Shown: positions 45,070 to 53,463 of the stretch, piece after piece | Layout of the letters: each line of letters opens with the position of its first letter | Position numbering within the stretch: the first letter of the stretch is position 1 | Assembly: GCA_005503165.1 (NCBI GenBank) | Contig: SCNT01000002.1 | Location: 124,001-188,000 of the forward strand | DNA length: 64,000 nt | From: Sphingomonadaceae bacterium 3R27E2-A | GTDB lineage: Bacteria; Pseudomonadota; Alphaproteobacteria; Sphingomonadales; Sphingomonadaceae | Reading direction: 5' to 3' | The notes under the pieces: generated by a model | The model's database searches: none | What the model was told of the DNA's origin: nothing | Seen by the model: only the letters and a program-made list of their open reading frames with translations | Program-made: the position numbers and the translations under genes

Positions 45070-45726
45070 ATGAAGAAAACCGACAGCCAGCTTCAGCATG
45101 ACGTGATGGCGGAACTCGAATGGGAACCCGCCGTCGATCATGCCGACATCGGCGTCGCGGTGAACGACGGCGTTGTCACCCTCTCGGGCTATGTGAAGAA
45201 TTTCACCGAAAAGCTCGCCGCGGAAAAGGCGGTGCGCCGGGTAGCCGGCGTGCGCGCGATCGCCGAGGAGATCAAGGTCCGCCTCGCGTCCGACAGCAAG
45301 CTCGCCGACCACGAGATCGCCAAGCGCATTCTCGACATGATCGCATGGACGGTCTCGATCCCCAACGACGCGGTCAAGGTGAAGGTCGAGCATGGCTGGG
45401 TCACGCTCAGCGGGACCGTGGACTGGTATTTCCAGAGCAACGAAGCGCGCAAGGCGGCCGCCAAGGTATCGGGTGTCGTCGGGGTCAGCAACCTGATCGA
45501 GGTGAAGCAGCATCCGGCGCCCGCCGACGTCAAGGACCGCATCGTCTCGGCCTTCAAGCGGCAGGCGGATCTCGACGCCGCCGCGGTTACCGTGATCACC
45601 GACGGCGGCACGGTGAAGCTGAGCGGCAAGGTCCACGCCTGGAACGAACGCAGCATCGCCGAGCGCGCGGCCTGGTCGGCGCCAGGCGTCACCAGGGTCG
45701 AGGATCATCTGACGGTATCCTACTGA
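45070..45726 (+). CDS. triple BON-domain protein
   Basis: 218 residues. Three BON repeats: about 5-72 (DIGVAVNDGVVTLSGYVKNF), 78-145 (AVKVKVEHGWVTLSGTVDWY), 150-218 (AVTVITDGGTVKLSGKVHAW). No signal peptide, so cytoplasmic, unlike OsmY. BON domains bind phospholipids or ligands. AAAGGAGACG precedes ATG 45070. A strong terminator follows. Confidence 0.92.
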   Translation: MKKTDSQLQHDVMAELEWEPAVDHADIGVAVNDGVVTLSGYVKNFTEKLAAEKAVRRVAGVRAIAEEIKVRLASDSKLADHEIAKRILDMIAWTVSIPNDAVKVKVEHGWVTLSGTVDWYFQSNEARKAAAKVSGVVGVSNLIEVKQHPAPADVKDRIVSAFKRQADLDAAAVTVITDGGTVKLSGKVHAWNERSIAERAAWSAPGVTRVEDHLTVSY

Positions 45727-45739
45727 CCGCCGCCCCTCT

Positions 45740-45767
45740 GCGGCCACCCCGGAGGCGGGGTGGCCGC
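45740..45767 (+). terminator. rho-independent terminator after the BON gene
   Basis: GCGGCCACCCC (45740-45750), six-base loop GGAGGC, GGGGTGGCCGC (45757-45767): eleven-base-pair GC stem followed by CATTCCTTTTG. Located 14 bases after the BON stop. Confidence 0.8.
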
Positions 45768-45943
45768 CATTCCTTTTGCCGCTGGTCCGAACAACGGCCC
45801 ATAATTCGTGGCCGCCTTCGACCGCTTCGGCGACGCGCGGATCGTGCTGCTCGGTGACGGGCGGCATCTTCCGTGTCCAGCCGCCGAGCGGCGATAAAAG
45901 ATCATGCCCGCGCTGCCCGGATCTCCCGGCGGCGCTTCGGGAT

Positions 45944-46339
45944 TCAGCCGACGTTCGCGGCGCACAGCCCGCGCCCCAGGATCGTGTCCGACGCGCCGCG
46001 TCCCAGAGCGATATGGACGGCTTCATCGATCTCGCCAAGCGTGAAGGGACCGGCCATCGCGGTCGCCTCGCCGGAACGCGCAGCGGCTCGCGCCGGATCC
46101 CCGCTCACCAGGAGAAGAGGAATCGCGCCTTCCGAGGCGAGGGTCCGGGCGGCCTCCAGCGCTGGACCGACGGTATCGTCGCCGATGACGATCATGTCGG
46201 GGGCGTGTTTTCGCGCCGCTTCGAAGGCCTGCCGTCCGGTGCAGCTGTGGTCGAAAGAGCGAAAGCCGAGCGGTTCCAGATAATGCTGGATCGCGCGACT
46301 GACGATCCGGTTGTCGTCGATGATCAATGCATGTCGCAT
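45944..46339 (-). CDS. receiver-only response regulator (divergent)
   Basis: 131 residues from ATG 46339 with GAGGAGG upstream. Pocket IIDDN, possible phospho-acceptor in MIVIGDDTVG, and Ser in LLLVSGDPA, but the usual conserved Lys is absent; PFTLGEIDEAV stands where K-P is expected. It therefore may not work by standard phosphorylation. It is diverged from the paired receivers at 23055 and 47557. Start chosen by the ribosome site. Confidence 0.75.
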   Translation of the reverse strand: MRHALIIDDNRIVSRAIQHYLEPLGFRSFDHSCTGRQAFEAARKHAPDMIVIGDDTVGPALEAARTLASEGAIPLLLVSGDPARAAARSGEATAMAGPFTLGEIDEAVHIALGRGASDTILGRGLCAANVG

Positions 46340-46537
46340 GGCCGCCTCCTCGCGATGCAAAAGCGGAGAGTGGCGGGAATGGACCGTTCGCGCCCTCCGT
46401 AAATCACCCTAGTCGAGCGTTGGGCGATGCACCTGTCACAAGGCGCCTTGAGAGGATTCGGGGGCCGAGCTCCAAATCGCGGCTCGCGGCGATCGCCGAC
46501 GAGCCATGATGCGTGCCGGGCAGCGGGGCGGCCTTCC

Positions 46538-46581
46538 ATCCGTATCATTGCGCATATCGGACGGTTCGCGCCGCCTCTAGC
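46538..46581 (+). promoter_or_regulatory. conserved USP promoter element and -10
   Basis: Element starts ATCCGTATCATTGCGC and ends ATATCGG (46538-46560), followed after 15 bases by a CTCTAG-like -10 (46575-46580). It is identical at 22 of 23 positions to the minus-strand element at 24480-24458. Confidence 0.65.
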
Positions 46582-46607
46582 TTCGGGACAAACGAAGGAG
46601 ATGCATC

Positions 46608-47414
46608 ATGAAGAATATGCTGTTGCTCGTGCATGACGATGCCGGCCAGGAAGCCCGGCTTCAGGCGGCGCTCGACATAACGCGGGCTCTCGGCGGGCAT
46701 CTCGACTGCCTCGACGTCACGCCATATCCGGTGGTCGCCGGCGGCGCGGTGATGGGCTATGGCGAAAGCGTCGTGGTGATGGACGAGCGCGACAGCGAAG
46801 CAAAGAACAAGGCGGCCTTGACCGCACGGCTCGCGCGCGAGGACGTCAGCTGGGACTGGGCCGATACAATGGGCGAAATGGCGACCTCGGTTCTGGAGGC
46901 GGCCGACCTTGCCGATCTCATCATCCTCAATCGTGCCCTCGAAGGCTACCCGCTCCCGAACATGCGCGACATCACGAGCCGCATCGTCGCGCGCACCAAT
47001 GCGGGGGTGCTCGCGGTTCCCGAAACGCTCGAGCGCTTTGCATTCGATCGCGGGCTCGTGGCGTGGGACGGCGGGCGCTCGGCGGCGGCCGCGCTGCGCG
47101 CAGCGGTGCCGCTCCTCGCGCTCGCCAGCGAGGTCGAGATTTTCATGGCGCGCGACGATGGGGAGGAAGACGCGCGCAACGATCCCGAAAAGGCGGCCAC
47201 CTATCTGTCGCGCCACGGAATCCATGCGCGCGTTAAGATCGCCGACGGGGCCGGGGACCGGCCCGATGCGATGATCGCCAGGGAAGCCGAAAGCTGGCGG
47301 GCCGACTATATCGTGATGGGCGCCTACGGGCGCGGGCGACTGCGCGAAACCTTCGGCGGCGTTACCAAGCGCATGCTGATCGACAGCAAGCTCCCGCTGC
47401 TGCTCGGTCATTGA
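46608..47414 (+). CDS. universal stress protein, tandem UspA type
   Basis: 268 residues from ATG 46608 with GAAGGAGATG upstream (MKNMLLLVHDDAGQEARLQA). Two UspA halves, the second with GAYGRGRLRETFGGVTKRML, in which GGVT replaces the GSVT of ATP-binding members. It is about as close to the protein at 23614-24408 as the two shared segments permit (same DDAGQEAR, RDITSRIVAR, PETLERF). The promoter duplicates that of the same gene, so the duplicated unit includes its control region. Confidence 0.93.
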   Translation: MKNMLLLVHDDAGQEARLQAALDITRALGGHLDCLDVTPYPVVAGGAVMGYGESVVVMDERDSEAKNKAALTARLAREDVSWDWADTMGEMATSVLEAADLADLIILNRALEGYPLPNMRDITSRIVARTNAGVLAVPETLERFAFDRGLVAWDGGRSAAAALRAAVPLLALASEVEIFMARDDGEEDARNDPEKAATYLSRHGIHARVKIADGAGDRPDAMIAREAESWRADYIVMGAYGRGRLRETFGGVTKRMLIDSKLPLLLGH

Positions 47415-47556
47415 GCGCCCGGACGGCCGTTGCCGGCGGCTGGGAAAAATATCGCCCGTTCCGGGCGAGGCATGGCGCGGTTACGCGGCGCGGGCCAGTC
47501 GGCGCCAGCGGCCTTGCATGCTCGATATACGAAATATTGATACCGGACGCCCGGCG

Positions 47557-47955
47557 ATGGCCCAAGAGACGATTTCCGATAGGCCTGATGCGCACCGCGT
47601 TCTCATCGTCGAGGACGATCCGGGCGCGCGGCGATCGCTCTTGTTGCTCCTCACCGGTCGCGGCTTCGACGCGGTCGCCTTCCCGTCTTGCGATCAGGCG
47701 CTCGCCGATGCGGCCCGGCACCCCCCGGCCTGCCTCGTCGCCGATTACCGTCTCGAGGACCGCGACGGCATAGCCCTGCTGCTCGCGTTGCGTGCCGGCG
47801 GCTGGACAGGACCCGCGATCCTCATCTCCGCCTATAGTTCGCGCGGCCTCTCGGACCGGGCAAACACCGCGGGCTTTGCCGCCATTTTCGACAAACCGCT
47901 CCGCGAACATGCGCTCGTCGATGCCGTGGGCCGACTGATCGCGGGCGGAGCATGA
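47557..47955 (+). CDS. receiver-only response regulator, paralogue of 23055-23480
   Basis: 132 residues. VEDDPGARRSLLLLLTGRGF, ADYRLEDRDG (phospho-Asp in ADYR), ILISAYS and FDKPLREHALVDAVGRLI. No output domain. The start ATG 47557 lies just after an element TACGAAATATTGATACCGG (47528-47546), closer to it than expected for a promoter, so an alternative start cannot be excluded. It probably receives phosphate from a kinase encoded elsewhere. Confidence 0.87.
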   Translation: MAQETISDRPDAHRVLIVEDDPGARRSLLLLLTGRGFDAVAFPSCDQALADAARHPPACLVADYRLEDRDGIALLLALRAGGWTGPAILISAYSSRGLSDRANTAGFAAIFDKPLREHALVDAVGRLIAGGA

Positions 47956-48265
47956 GAGACAGGGCCGGATGGTCAGCCAAAGGGAAAGGTCATGCGCGAC
48001 ATCTATTGCCGGTGAACGGCCATCCCGAACCTGCCCCGGATCGGGCAATCGAGCAAAGCGCGAGTATCGCGGCCCGGCTTTGCCTGCGGTCCATCCTAGA
48101 CGATACGAAGCTTCGGTTGCTCATGTCGCATCGAGGACCGCGCGATTGGGAACGCATGACTGACTTCGGCGGGGCTGCCGCGATGCAGATGCGCGCCTCC
48201 GTAGCATTGCGAATGGCGCCAGGGCGCTCCGCCCCGCAACGTCCGGCAAAAGGCTGGAGGCGATC
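47956..48265. other. 310-base gap, no supportable gene
   Basis: A 105-codon frame (47952-48269) overlaps both neighbours with ATGA joints, but uses rare codons (AGA, CTA, TTG, TCA) and has no recognisable motif. Contains TACGAAG near 48105 and the ribosome site of the next gene (GGCTGGAGG). Confidence 0.5.
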
Positions 48266-49063
48266 ATGAAGACGATAGTCCTGCTGGTACATGACGACGA
48301 GGGACAGGATGCACGGCTCGAAGCCGGGCTCGGCATAGCGCGCGCGCTCGATGCCCACCTCCTTTGCGTCGAGGTGACCCCGGGCAAGGCGATGGCCACC
48401 GAGATCTACGCCGGCTTGGGCGAGACCTCCCTGATCGCGACGGCGCCAGCTGGCGCCGCGCGCGCCAGGGAGGCCGTGGGCGACAGGCTTGCGCGCGAGG
48501 ATGTCGCGTGGAGCTGGGCCGATGCAGAGGGCGATATCGCGAGTTGCCTCATCGCCGCGGCGAGGCTGGCCGATCTCGTCATCCTCAATTGCGCCCTCGA
48601 AGACCGCGCGATCCCCGACATGCGCGCCATCATCGCCCGGCTTCTCGCACATCGATGCCCGCCGATCGTGGCGGTTCCGTCGTCGCTCGAGCGCTTCGAG
48701 TTCGATCGCGCGCTCGTCGCCTGGGACGGGCGGCCGTCGGCCGCGACGGCGCTTCGCGCCAGCGTGCCGCTGCTCGCGCTCGCGAACCGGGTCGAATTGT
48801 TCACCGCCGGGCACGTTGCGGGCGACACCACCGCGGCCGAGGCGGCCGCCTATCTCGCACGGTACGGGATCAAGGTGGAAACCCGGCTCGCCGCGCTCGA
48901 TGGCGTCGGAGTCGAGGCGCTGATCCGGGGCGAGTGCGAGAGCTGGTGTGCCGACTATGTGGTGATGGGGGGTTTCGGCCGCGGCGCCTGGCGAGAGACA
49001 TTCGGCGGCGTCACGCGCGGCCTCCTCGATCAATGCCGGGTCCCGCTCATATTGTGCCATTGA
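48266..49063 (+). CDS. universal stress protein, tandem UspA type
   Basis: 265 residues (MKTIVLLVHDDEGQDARLEA). Same layout as the proteins at 23614 and 46608 but with altered loops: GGFGRGAWRETFGGVTRGLL replaces GAYGRGRLRETF, and several cysteines appear (LLCVEV, CALED, HRCPPI, CESWCAD, LILCH). These five to six cysteines could make it redox-responsive. Upstream ribosome site GGCTGGAGG. Confidence 0.92.
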   Translation: MKTIVLLVHDDEGQDARLEAGLGIARALDAHLLCVEVTPGKAMATEIYAGLGETSLIATAPAGAARAREAVGDRLAREDVAWSWADAEGDIASCLIAAARLADLVILNCALEDRAIPDMRAIIARLLAHRCPPIVAVPSSLERFEFDRALVAWDGRPSAATALRASVPLLALANRVELFTAGHVAGDTTAAEAAAYLARYGIKVETRLAALDGVGVEALIRGECESWCADYVVMGGFGRGAWRETFGGVTRGLLDQCRVPLILCH

Positions 49064-49105
49064 GGTATCGCGGCGTCCGGGTTTCGCAACTGGCGACCGC
49101 CAAGG

Positions 49106-49149
49106 TTACGTACTCTTCCTTACGGCGCGCCGTCTCTCCTTTGCCTAGG
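49106..49149 (+). promoter_or_regulatory. TACGTA/TTACGG promoter before small usp
   Basis: TTACGTACTCTTCCTTACGG at 49106-49125, then CCTAGG at 49144-49149. Element centre near -40 of the predicted start point. Same half-sites as at 61027 and 43799. Confidence 0.6.
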
Positions 49150-49206
49150 GTCGCCACGCGACGGCGCTCGTCGCGAAAACTGGCGCCACTTGCAGAGGAG
49201 GCCGAC

Positions 49207-49626
49207 TTGTTCCGCAGCATAGTTATTGCCGTCGATCCCGACCGGCGTGCGGACGCCCGGCGACTGCTCGCGCTCGCCGCCGAACTTCGCTGCTGTTTCG
49301 GCGCGTCGCTGACGGTGGCAACGGTGCTGACCGATTGGAGCATGGTCACCCGCGCGGAGCGCTCGCCGGGTGCCGCGGATCGGCTTTTCGAAGTGGCCCG
49401 GGCAAGACTGGCCGCGCTTACCCACAAGATCCCGGACATGGACGACGCCGAGCATCGCGTCGAAACAGGGCCCGTCCACCGCGGCATCTTGCGAGCCGCG
49501 GCGCATGCCGACGCCGACCTCATCCTCCTCGCATCCTCCGCCTCGGGTTGGCGAGCGATGCTGTTCGGAACCGCCGCGCGGGTGGCGCGCCGCGCCGCCT
49601 GTTCGGTGTTCATCCTCCGTGGCTGA
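49207..49626 (+). CDS. single-domain universal stress protein
   Basis: 139 residues from TTG 49207 with GAGGAGGCC upstream. Single UspA fold: LFRSIVIAVDPDRRADARRL, ADADLILLASSASGWRAMLF and GTAARVARRAACSVFILRG. The G-2X-G loop is imperfect. It overlaps the ATPase gene by eight bases, so both are one operon under the TTACGTAC promoter. Confidence 0.85.
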   Translation: MFRSIVIAVDPDRRADARRLLALAAELRCCFGASLTVATVLTDWSMVTRAERSPGAADRLFEVARARLAALTHKIPDMDDAEHRVETGPVHRGILRAAAHADADLILLASSASGWRAMLFGTAARVARRAACSVFILRG

Positions 49627-52210
49627 GGCAGCGAGGAACCCGGACCGCGCCGCATCCACGCCAACCGCCCCCGGCCAACCGGTCCCCGGCCTGACAGAAA
49701 GCGACGCGCGGGCCAGGCTCGCTGCGGACGGCCCCAACGCGCTGCCAGGCGAAAGACGGCGGACGACGGTGCGGATATTCGTCGATGTCCTGCGCGAGCC
49801 GATGCTGGCCCTGCTTGTCGCGGGCGGCGCCATCTATTTTGCGCTCGGCGACTTGCGCGAAGCCCTGATTCTCGGGCTTCTCGCGGGACTCTCGGTCGGG
49901 ATCACCGTCCTCCAGGAGGCGCGAAGCGAAAGGGCCCTCGAAGCGCTGCGCGACCTCGCCAGCCCCCGCGCCATCGTCGTACGCGACGGCGTGCGCCAGC
50001 GGATTCCGGGATGCGAAGTGGTTCGCGGCGACCTGCTTGTGCTTGCCGAGGGCGACCGTGTCCCGGCCGACGGCTGGGTGATCGAAGCCGACGGTCTCCG
50101 TCTCGACGAATCGCTCCTGACGGGCGAGTCGGTACCGGTCCGCAAATCGGGCTGCGCGGCGCCCTTTCCCCCCGAGGCGCCGCGCGCTGGAAGCGATGAC
50201 CTCGCATATGTGTTCTCGGGGACCCTGGTCGTGGCCGGCAGCGGACTATCTGTCGTACAGGCCACCGGCGCGCGCAGCGAAATCGGCCGGATCGGCCAGT
50301 CGCTCGCCGCCCTCGAAATCGAAGCGCCGCGCCTGTATCTGCAGACGCGGCGCCTCGTCCTGCTATTTGCCGCCGGCGGCGCCGGTGCGACCCTGCTCGC
50401 GGTGCTTCTCTACGGGTTGCTGCGCAACAATTGGCTGGAGGGAGCGCTCGCCGGGATTGCGCTTGGCATGTCGCTGCTGCCCGAAGAATTTCCGGTCGTG
50501 CTCGCGGTCTTCCTGGCGATGGGCGCGATGCGATTGTCGCGCGTTCGCGTGCTCGCGCGCCGCGCCGCCGCGATCGAGACGCTCGGATCGATAACGGTGC
50601 TTTGCACCGACAAGACCGGTACGCTGACCCAGAACCGGATGTCGATCGCCGAATTGCGCCTGCCCGATGGGCCCAGCTGCGACGTTCGCCCGGACGCGGT
50701 TCTGCCGGAGAGCTTCCGGCCGCTCGTCGAACTCGGCCGATTGGCGAGCGCGCCCGAACCTTTCGATCCGATGGAGATCGCCTTTCATGACCTGGGGGCG
50801 CGCGGGGTCGCGGATGCCCGTTCCCCTCGCCCTACCGACGGCTGGCGCTTGCAGCACCGTTATCCGCTCGATCCCGCGCTGCTCGCGGTATCGCACCTGT
50901 GGGAGACGGGCGGCGGCGATCGGATCGTCGCCGCGAAAGGCGCACCCGAGGCGATCGCCGATCTGTGCCGCCTCGGTTCGGAGGCGCGAGCCTCGATGCA
51001 AGCGGCGGCCGATGCGATGGCGGCGCGGGGCCTGCGCGTTCTCGGCATCGCCGAAGCCGCCTGGCGCGGGATCGCGCCGCCGCCGAGCGCCCGTGATTTC
51101 GGCTTCGCCTTTCGCGGCCTTGTCGGCCTTCATGACCCGCTACGCCCCTCGGTCCCCGACGCTATGGCCCAATGCCGCAGCGCAGGCATCCATGTGGTGA
51201 TGATTACCGGCGATTATCCCGAGACGGCGCGCGCGATCGCGCGCGAGGCGGGAATCGCGGAAGGCGACGTCGTGACGGGCGACCGGCTCGCGTCGATGGA
51301 TGACGTCGCACTCGGCGCCTTCATTCGGCGCACCACGATCTTCGCGCGGATCATGCCCGAGCAGAAGCTGCTCATCGTCGCGGCTTTGAAGGCGGCGGGA
51401 GAGGTCGTCGGAATGACCGGCGACGGCGTCAACGATGCCCCCTCGCTCAAGGCCGCTCATATCGGGATCGCCATGGGCGGACGCGGCACCGATGTCGCGC
51501 GCGAGGCATCGTCGATCGTATTGCTTGACGATGATTTCGGGTCGATCGTCACCGCGATCCGCGTCGGGAGGCGGATCTTCGACAATCTGCGCAAGGCGAT
51601 GGGATTCATCGTGGCGGTGCATATCCCGATCGCGGGCCTGGCGATCGCGCCGCTGCTTTTCGGCTTTCCGATCCTGCTCGGCCCCATTCACATCGCGCTG
51701 CTCGAGATGGTCATCGACCCCGTCTGCTCGCTCGTCTTCGAGTCCGAGGTCGAGGAGCGTAACGTGATGCGGCGCCCGCCGCGTGAGCCCGAGAGCGCGC
51801 TCATGCCGCGCGCCCTCGTCGGCTGGTCGATCGTGCAGGGTGCAACCGCCGTCGCGGCGATCGCCGCGCTGCTCTGCTGGGGTTGGATTTCGGGTCTCGC
51901 GGAGGCGCAGTTGCGCAGCCTTGTCTATTATGCGCTGCTGACGATCGTTCTCGGTCTCGTGCTCGTCAATCGGTCCTTTTCGACTTCGCTGGTGCGCGCG
52001 GTGATGCGCCCGAACAGGGCGCTCGTCGCGGTAGTCTCGACCGTATTCCTGTTCATCGCGGTGGCGCAATATGTTCCGCCGGTCGCCGGGTCGTTGTCGT
52101 TCGCACCGCTCGGGCTCCGCGAGTTCGTCGCGCTGGCCGCAGTCGCGCTGGCCGTTCTCCTTCTGCTGGAAACCCTCAAGCGCGGGATCAACGTCGGCGG
52201 CGCCCGATGA
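49619..52210 (+). CDS. P2-type cation-transporting ATPase with PEEFP transport motif
   Basis: 863 residues from GTG 49619. TGES actuator (LLTGESVPV), phosphorylation motif CTDKTGTLTQNRM, hinge TGDGVNDAPSLKAAHIGIAM. Helix 4 reads LLPEEFPVVLAVFLAMGAMR where Ca2+ pumps have PEGLP, placing it in the bacterial PEEFP subgroup with unsettled ion choice. Ten helices. It is coupled to a UspA gene, reminiscent of the CtpF-type ATPase among DosR-regulated mycobacterial genes; the comparison is an inference. Probably exports a divalent cation under stress. Confidence 0.92.
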   Translation: MAEAARNPDRAASTPTAPGQPVPGLTESDARARLAADGPNALPGERRRTTVRIFVDVLREPMLALLVAGGAIYFALGDLREALILGLLAGLSVGITVLQEARSERALEALRDLASPRAIVVRDGVRQRIPGCEVVRGDLLVLAEGDRVPADGWVIEADGLRLDESLLTGESVPVRKSGCAAPFPPEAPRAGSDDLAYVFSGTLVVAGSGLSVVQATGARSEIGRIGQSLAALEIEAPRLYLQTRRLVLLFAAGGAGATLLAVLLYGLLRNNWLEGALAGIALGMSLLPEEFPVVLAVFLAMGAMRLSRVRVLARRAAAIETLGSITVLCTDKTGTLTQNRMSIAELRLPDGPSCDVRPDAVLPESFRPLVELGRLASAPEPFDPMEIAFHDLGARGVADARSPRPTDGWRLQHRYPLDPALLAVSHLWETGGGDRIVAAKGAPEAIADLCRLGSEARASMQAAADAMAARGLRVLGIAEAAWRGIAPPPSARDFGFAFRGLVGLHDPLRPSVPDAMAQCRSAGIHVVMITGDYPETARAIAREAGIAEGDVVTGDRLASMDDVALGAFIRRTTIFARIMPEQKLLIVAALKAAGEVVGMTGDGVNDAPSLKAAHIGIAMGGRGTDVAREASSIVLLDDDFGSIVTAIRVGRRIFDNLRKAMGFIVAVHIPIAGLAIAPLLFGFPILLGPIHIALLEMVIDPVCSLVFESEVEERNVMRRPPREPESALMPRALVGWSIVQGATAVAAIAALLCWGWISGLAEAQLRSLVYYALLTIVLGLVLVNRSFSTSLVRAVMRPNRALVAVVSTVFLFIAVAQYVPPVAGSLSFAPLGLREFVALAAVALAVLLLLETLKRGINVGGAR

Positions 52211-52231
52211 CCGCACTTTCCGGTAGCGAGA

Positions 52232-52672
52232 TCAGTGCCCGGCCGCCGCTCGGGCCCAGCGGACCAGCGACGCGCGGTCCATCGCGCCCGATTGCCGCGC
52301 GACCTCGCGCCCGCCGGCGACGAGCACGAGCGTCGGGATCGAACGTATCGCATAGCGATGGGCGAGCGACGGCTGGGCCTCGGTGTCGATCTTCACGAGA
52401 CGCATGTGCGGCTCGAGATCGCGGGCCGCCGCCGCGAAGGTAGGCGCCATCGCCTTGCACGGCCCGCACCATTCGGCCCAGAAGTCGACGAGCACGGGCA
52501 AGGTGCCCACGCGGATCAACCGGTCGAAGCGCGGCGCATCGAGCGCGAGCGGCTCGCCCAGGAATAGCGCCGCCCCGCATTTACCGCAGCGCGGGCCGTC
52601 GGCCAGCCGCGCGCGCGGGACGCGGTTGCCTGCGTCGCAGTTCGGACAGATCAGGATTTCTGCTTCGCTCAT
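52232..52672 (-). CDS. trxC: thioredoxin 2 with N-terminal zinc ribbon
   Basis: 146 residues from ATG 52672. N-terminal CPNCDAGNRVPRARLADGPR, then CGKCGAALFLG forms a zinc ribbon, followed by a thioredoxin fold with active site FWAEWCGPCKAMAP and SIPTLVLV. Reduces disulfides in the cytoplasm, often in the stress response. It converges with the ATPase gene, 21 bases apart. Confidence 0.93.
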   Translation of the reverse strand: MSEAEILICPNCDAGNRVPRARLADGPRCGKCGAALFLGEPLALDAPRFDRLIRVGTLPVLVDFWAEWCGPCKAMAPTFAAAARDLEPHMRLVKIDTEAQPSLAHRYAIRSIPTLVLVAGGREVARQSGAMDRASLVRWARAAAGH

Positions 52673-52693
52673 CACCTCTGTTGTCCCTCGTCG

Positions 52694-52873
52694 CTACGGG
52701 TCCTCAAAGTCGTTGCTGGCCAATCTGCGGTATACTTGAACCCGTCGAAGAAGACCGACGACGCGAATGAGGAAGACCGTCGACCAGCCGATCATCATGA
52801 CAGTTGAAGGCGCCAGCTCGCGGATCATCGGAACCGCCACGGCATATTGTGCCTGCGGTGGCGAGCCCGTCAT
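52694..52873 (-). CDS. 59-residue single-helix small membrane protein
   Basis: MTGSPPQAQYAVAVPMIREL, a helix APSTVMMIGWSTVFLIRVVG and a basic tail (LLRRVQVYRRLASNDFEDP). IGWST also occurs in the K+ channel at 34592, but no pore motif is present. The start follows a stop directly (TGAATG). Function unknown; coding supported by stop placement and helix pattern only. Confidence 0.4.
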   Translation of the reverse strand: MTGSPPQAQYAVAVPMIRELAPSTVMMIGWSTVFLIRVVGLLRRVQVYRRLASNDFEDP

Positions 52874-52988
52874 TCATCGGGCCTGAATTGGAAACCGTCC
52901 GGAGGCCGCTCGCTGCAGCAATTCGTCCAAACAGGTAGCCAATGCTACGCTGATCGACCGCGCCCGAAACGGGTGAGAGCTCTCCTTC

Positions 52989-53216
52989 TCACGCAAACAG
53001 CGAAGGCGCTTCTTGCGCATTGAGCGGCTCGGGTATTGAAAGCTGCTCATGCGGACCATGGTGATGAGTTCGCGAACTGGACGGCAGCCACAGCATTGCC
53101 GCGCTATTCCACCAGAGCATCATGAACGAAACCGGGAGTCGCCAGCTCTGCAGCCAGGCCGACCACAAACGACCTTCGGACGACATTCTCGAATCCTCAG
53201 GAACCTCGTAGCGCAT
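52989..53216 (-). CDS. 75-residue small protein with hydrophobic middle
   Basis: Start MRYEVPEDSRMSSEGRLWSA from ATG 53216, chosen because AAGGAGG ends six bases before it. The middle has SWRLPVSFMMLWWNSAAMLW (one helix) and a Pro/His tail. No family recognised. GTAAGTAG, the FixJ-box consensus, lies about 60 bases upstream (53284-53277). Confidence 0.5.
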   Translation of the reverse strand: MRYEVPEDSRMSSEGRLWSAWLQSWRLPVSFMMLWWNSAAMLWLPSSSRTHHHGPHEQLSIPEPLNAQEAPSLFA

Positions 53217-53276
53217 GTCCATCCTCCTTGCGCGAAGAGACTGCACGGCGGCGACGGGCTCCGGAATCAGCAATGC

Positions 53277-53284
53277 TACTTACG
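53277..53284 (-). promoter_or_regulatory. GTAAGTAG (FixJ-box-like) site
   Basis: Exact match to the published FixJ-type GTAMGTAG consensus on the minus strand, about 60 bases before the small gene at 53216. No good -10 at the usual distance. Confidence 0.35.
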
Positions 53285-53412
53285 TCACAGGCAAAGACGT
53301 CGTGTCAGCCGAGCACTGCGGCCGCGCTGCGATAGAGCGCCGGTCGCGCGGCGCGCGGTTTCGACCATGACGGCGGCCGTATCCCGGCTAAGATCGGTCA
53401 CCGGCCACCCTT

Positions 53413-53435
53413 TAATATTAGTTATATCAAATATT
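53413..53435. promoter_or_regulatory. second ArsR-type operator (TAATATTAG-like)
   Basis: TAATATTAGTTATATC at 53413-53428, with AATATT again at 53430-53435. It matches TAATATTAGCAATATC at 56342-56357 at 14 of 16 positions, and is an AT-rich island in GC-rich DNA. It lies beyond the tolC-like gene stop. Confidence 0.5.
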
Positions 53436-53463
53436 GGGACCAAGTGGCGAAAGTCCGGGCGGA

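Noticed and set aside
47952-48269. 105-codon frame joining receiver and USP genes with ATGA overlaps
   Set aside because: Poor codon choice (AGA, CTA, TTG, TCA) and no motif; overlaps are easily met by chance.
52694-52873. Possible K+ channel fragment similar to 34592-35044
   Set aside because: Only the short string IGWST is shared; no selectivity filter is encoded, so it is treated as a separate small protein.
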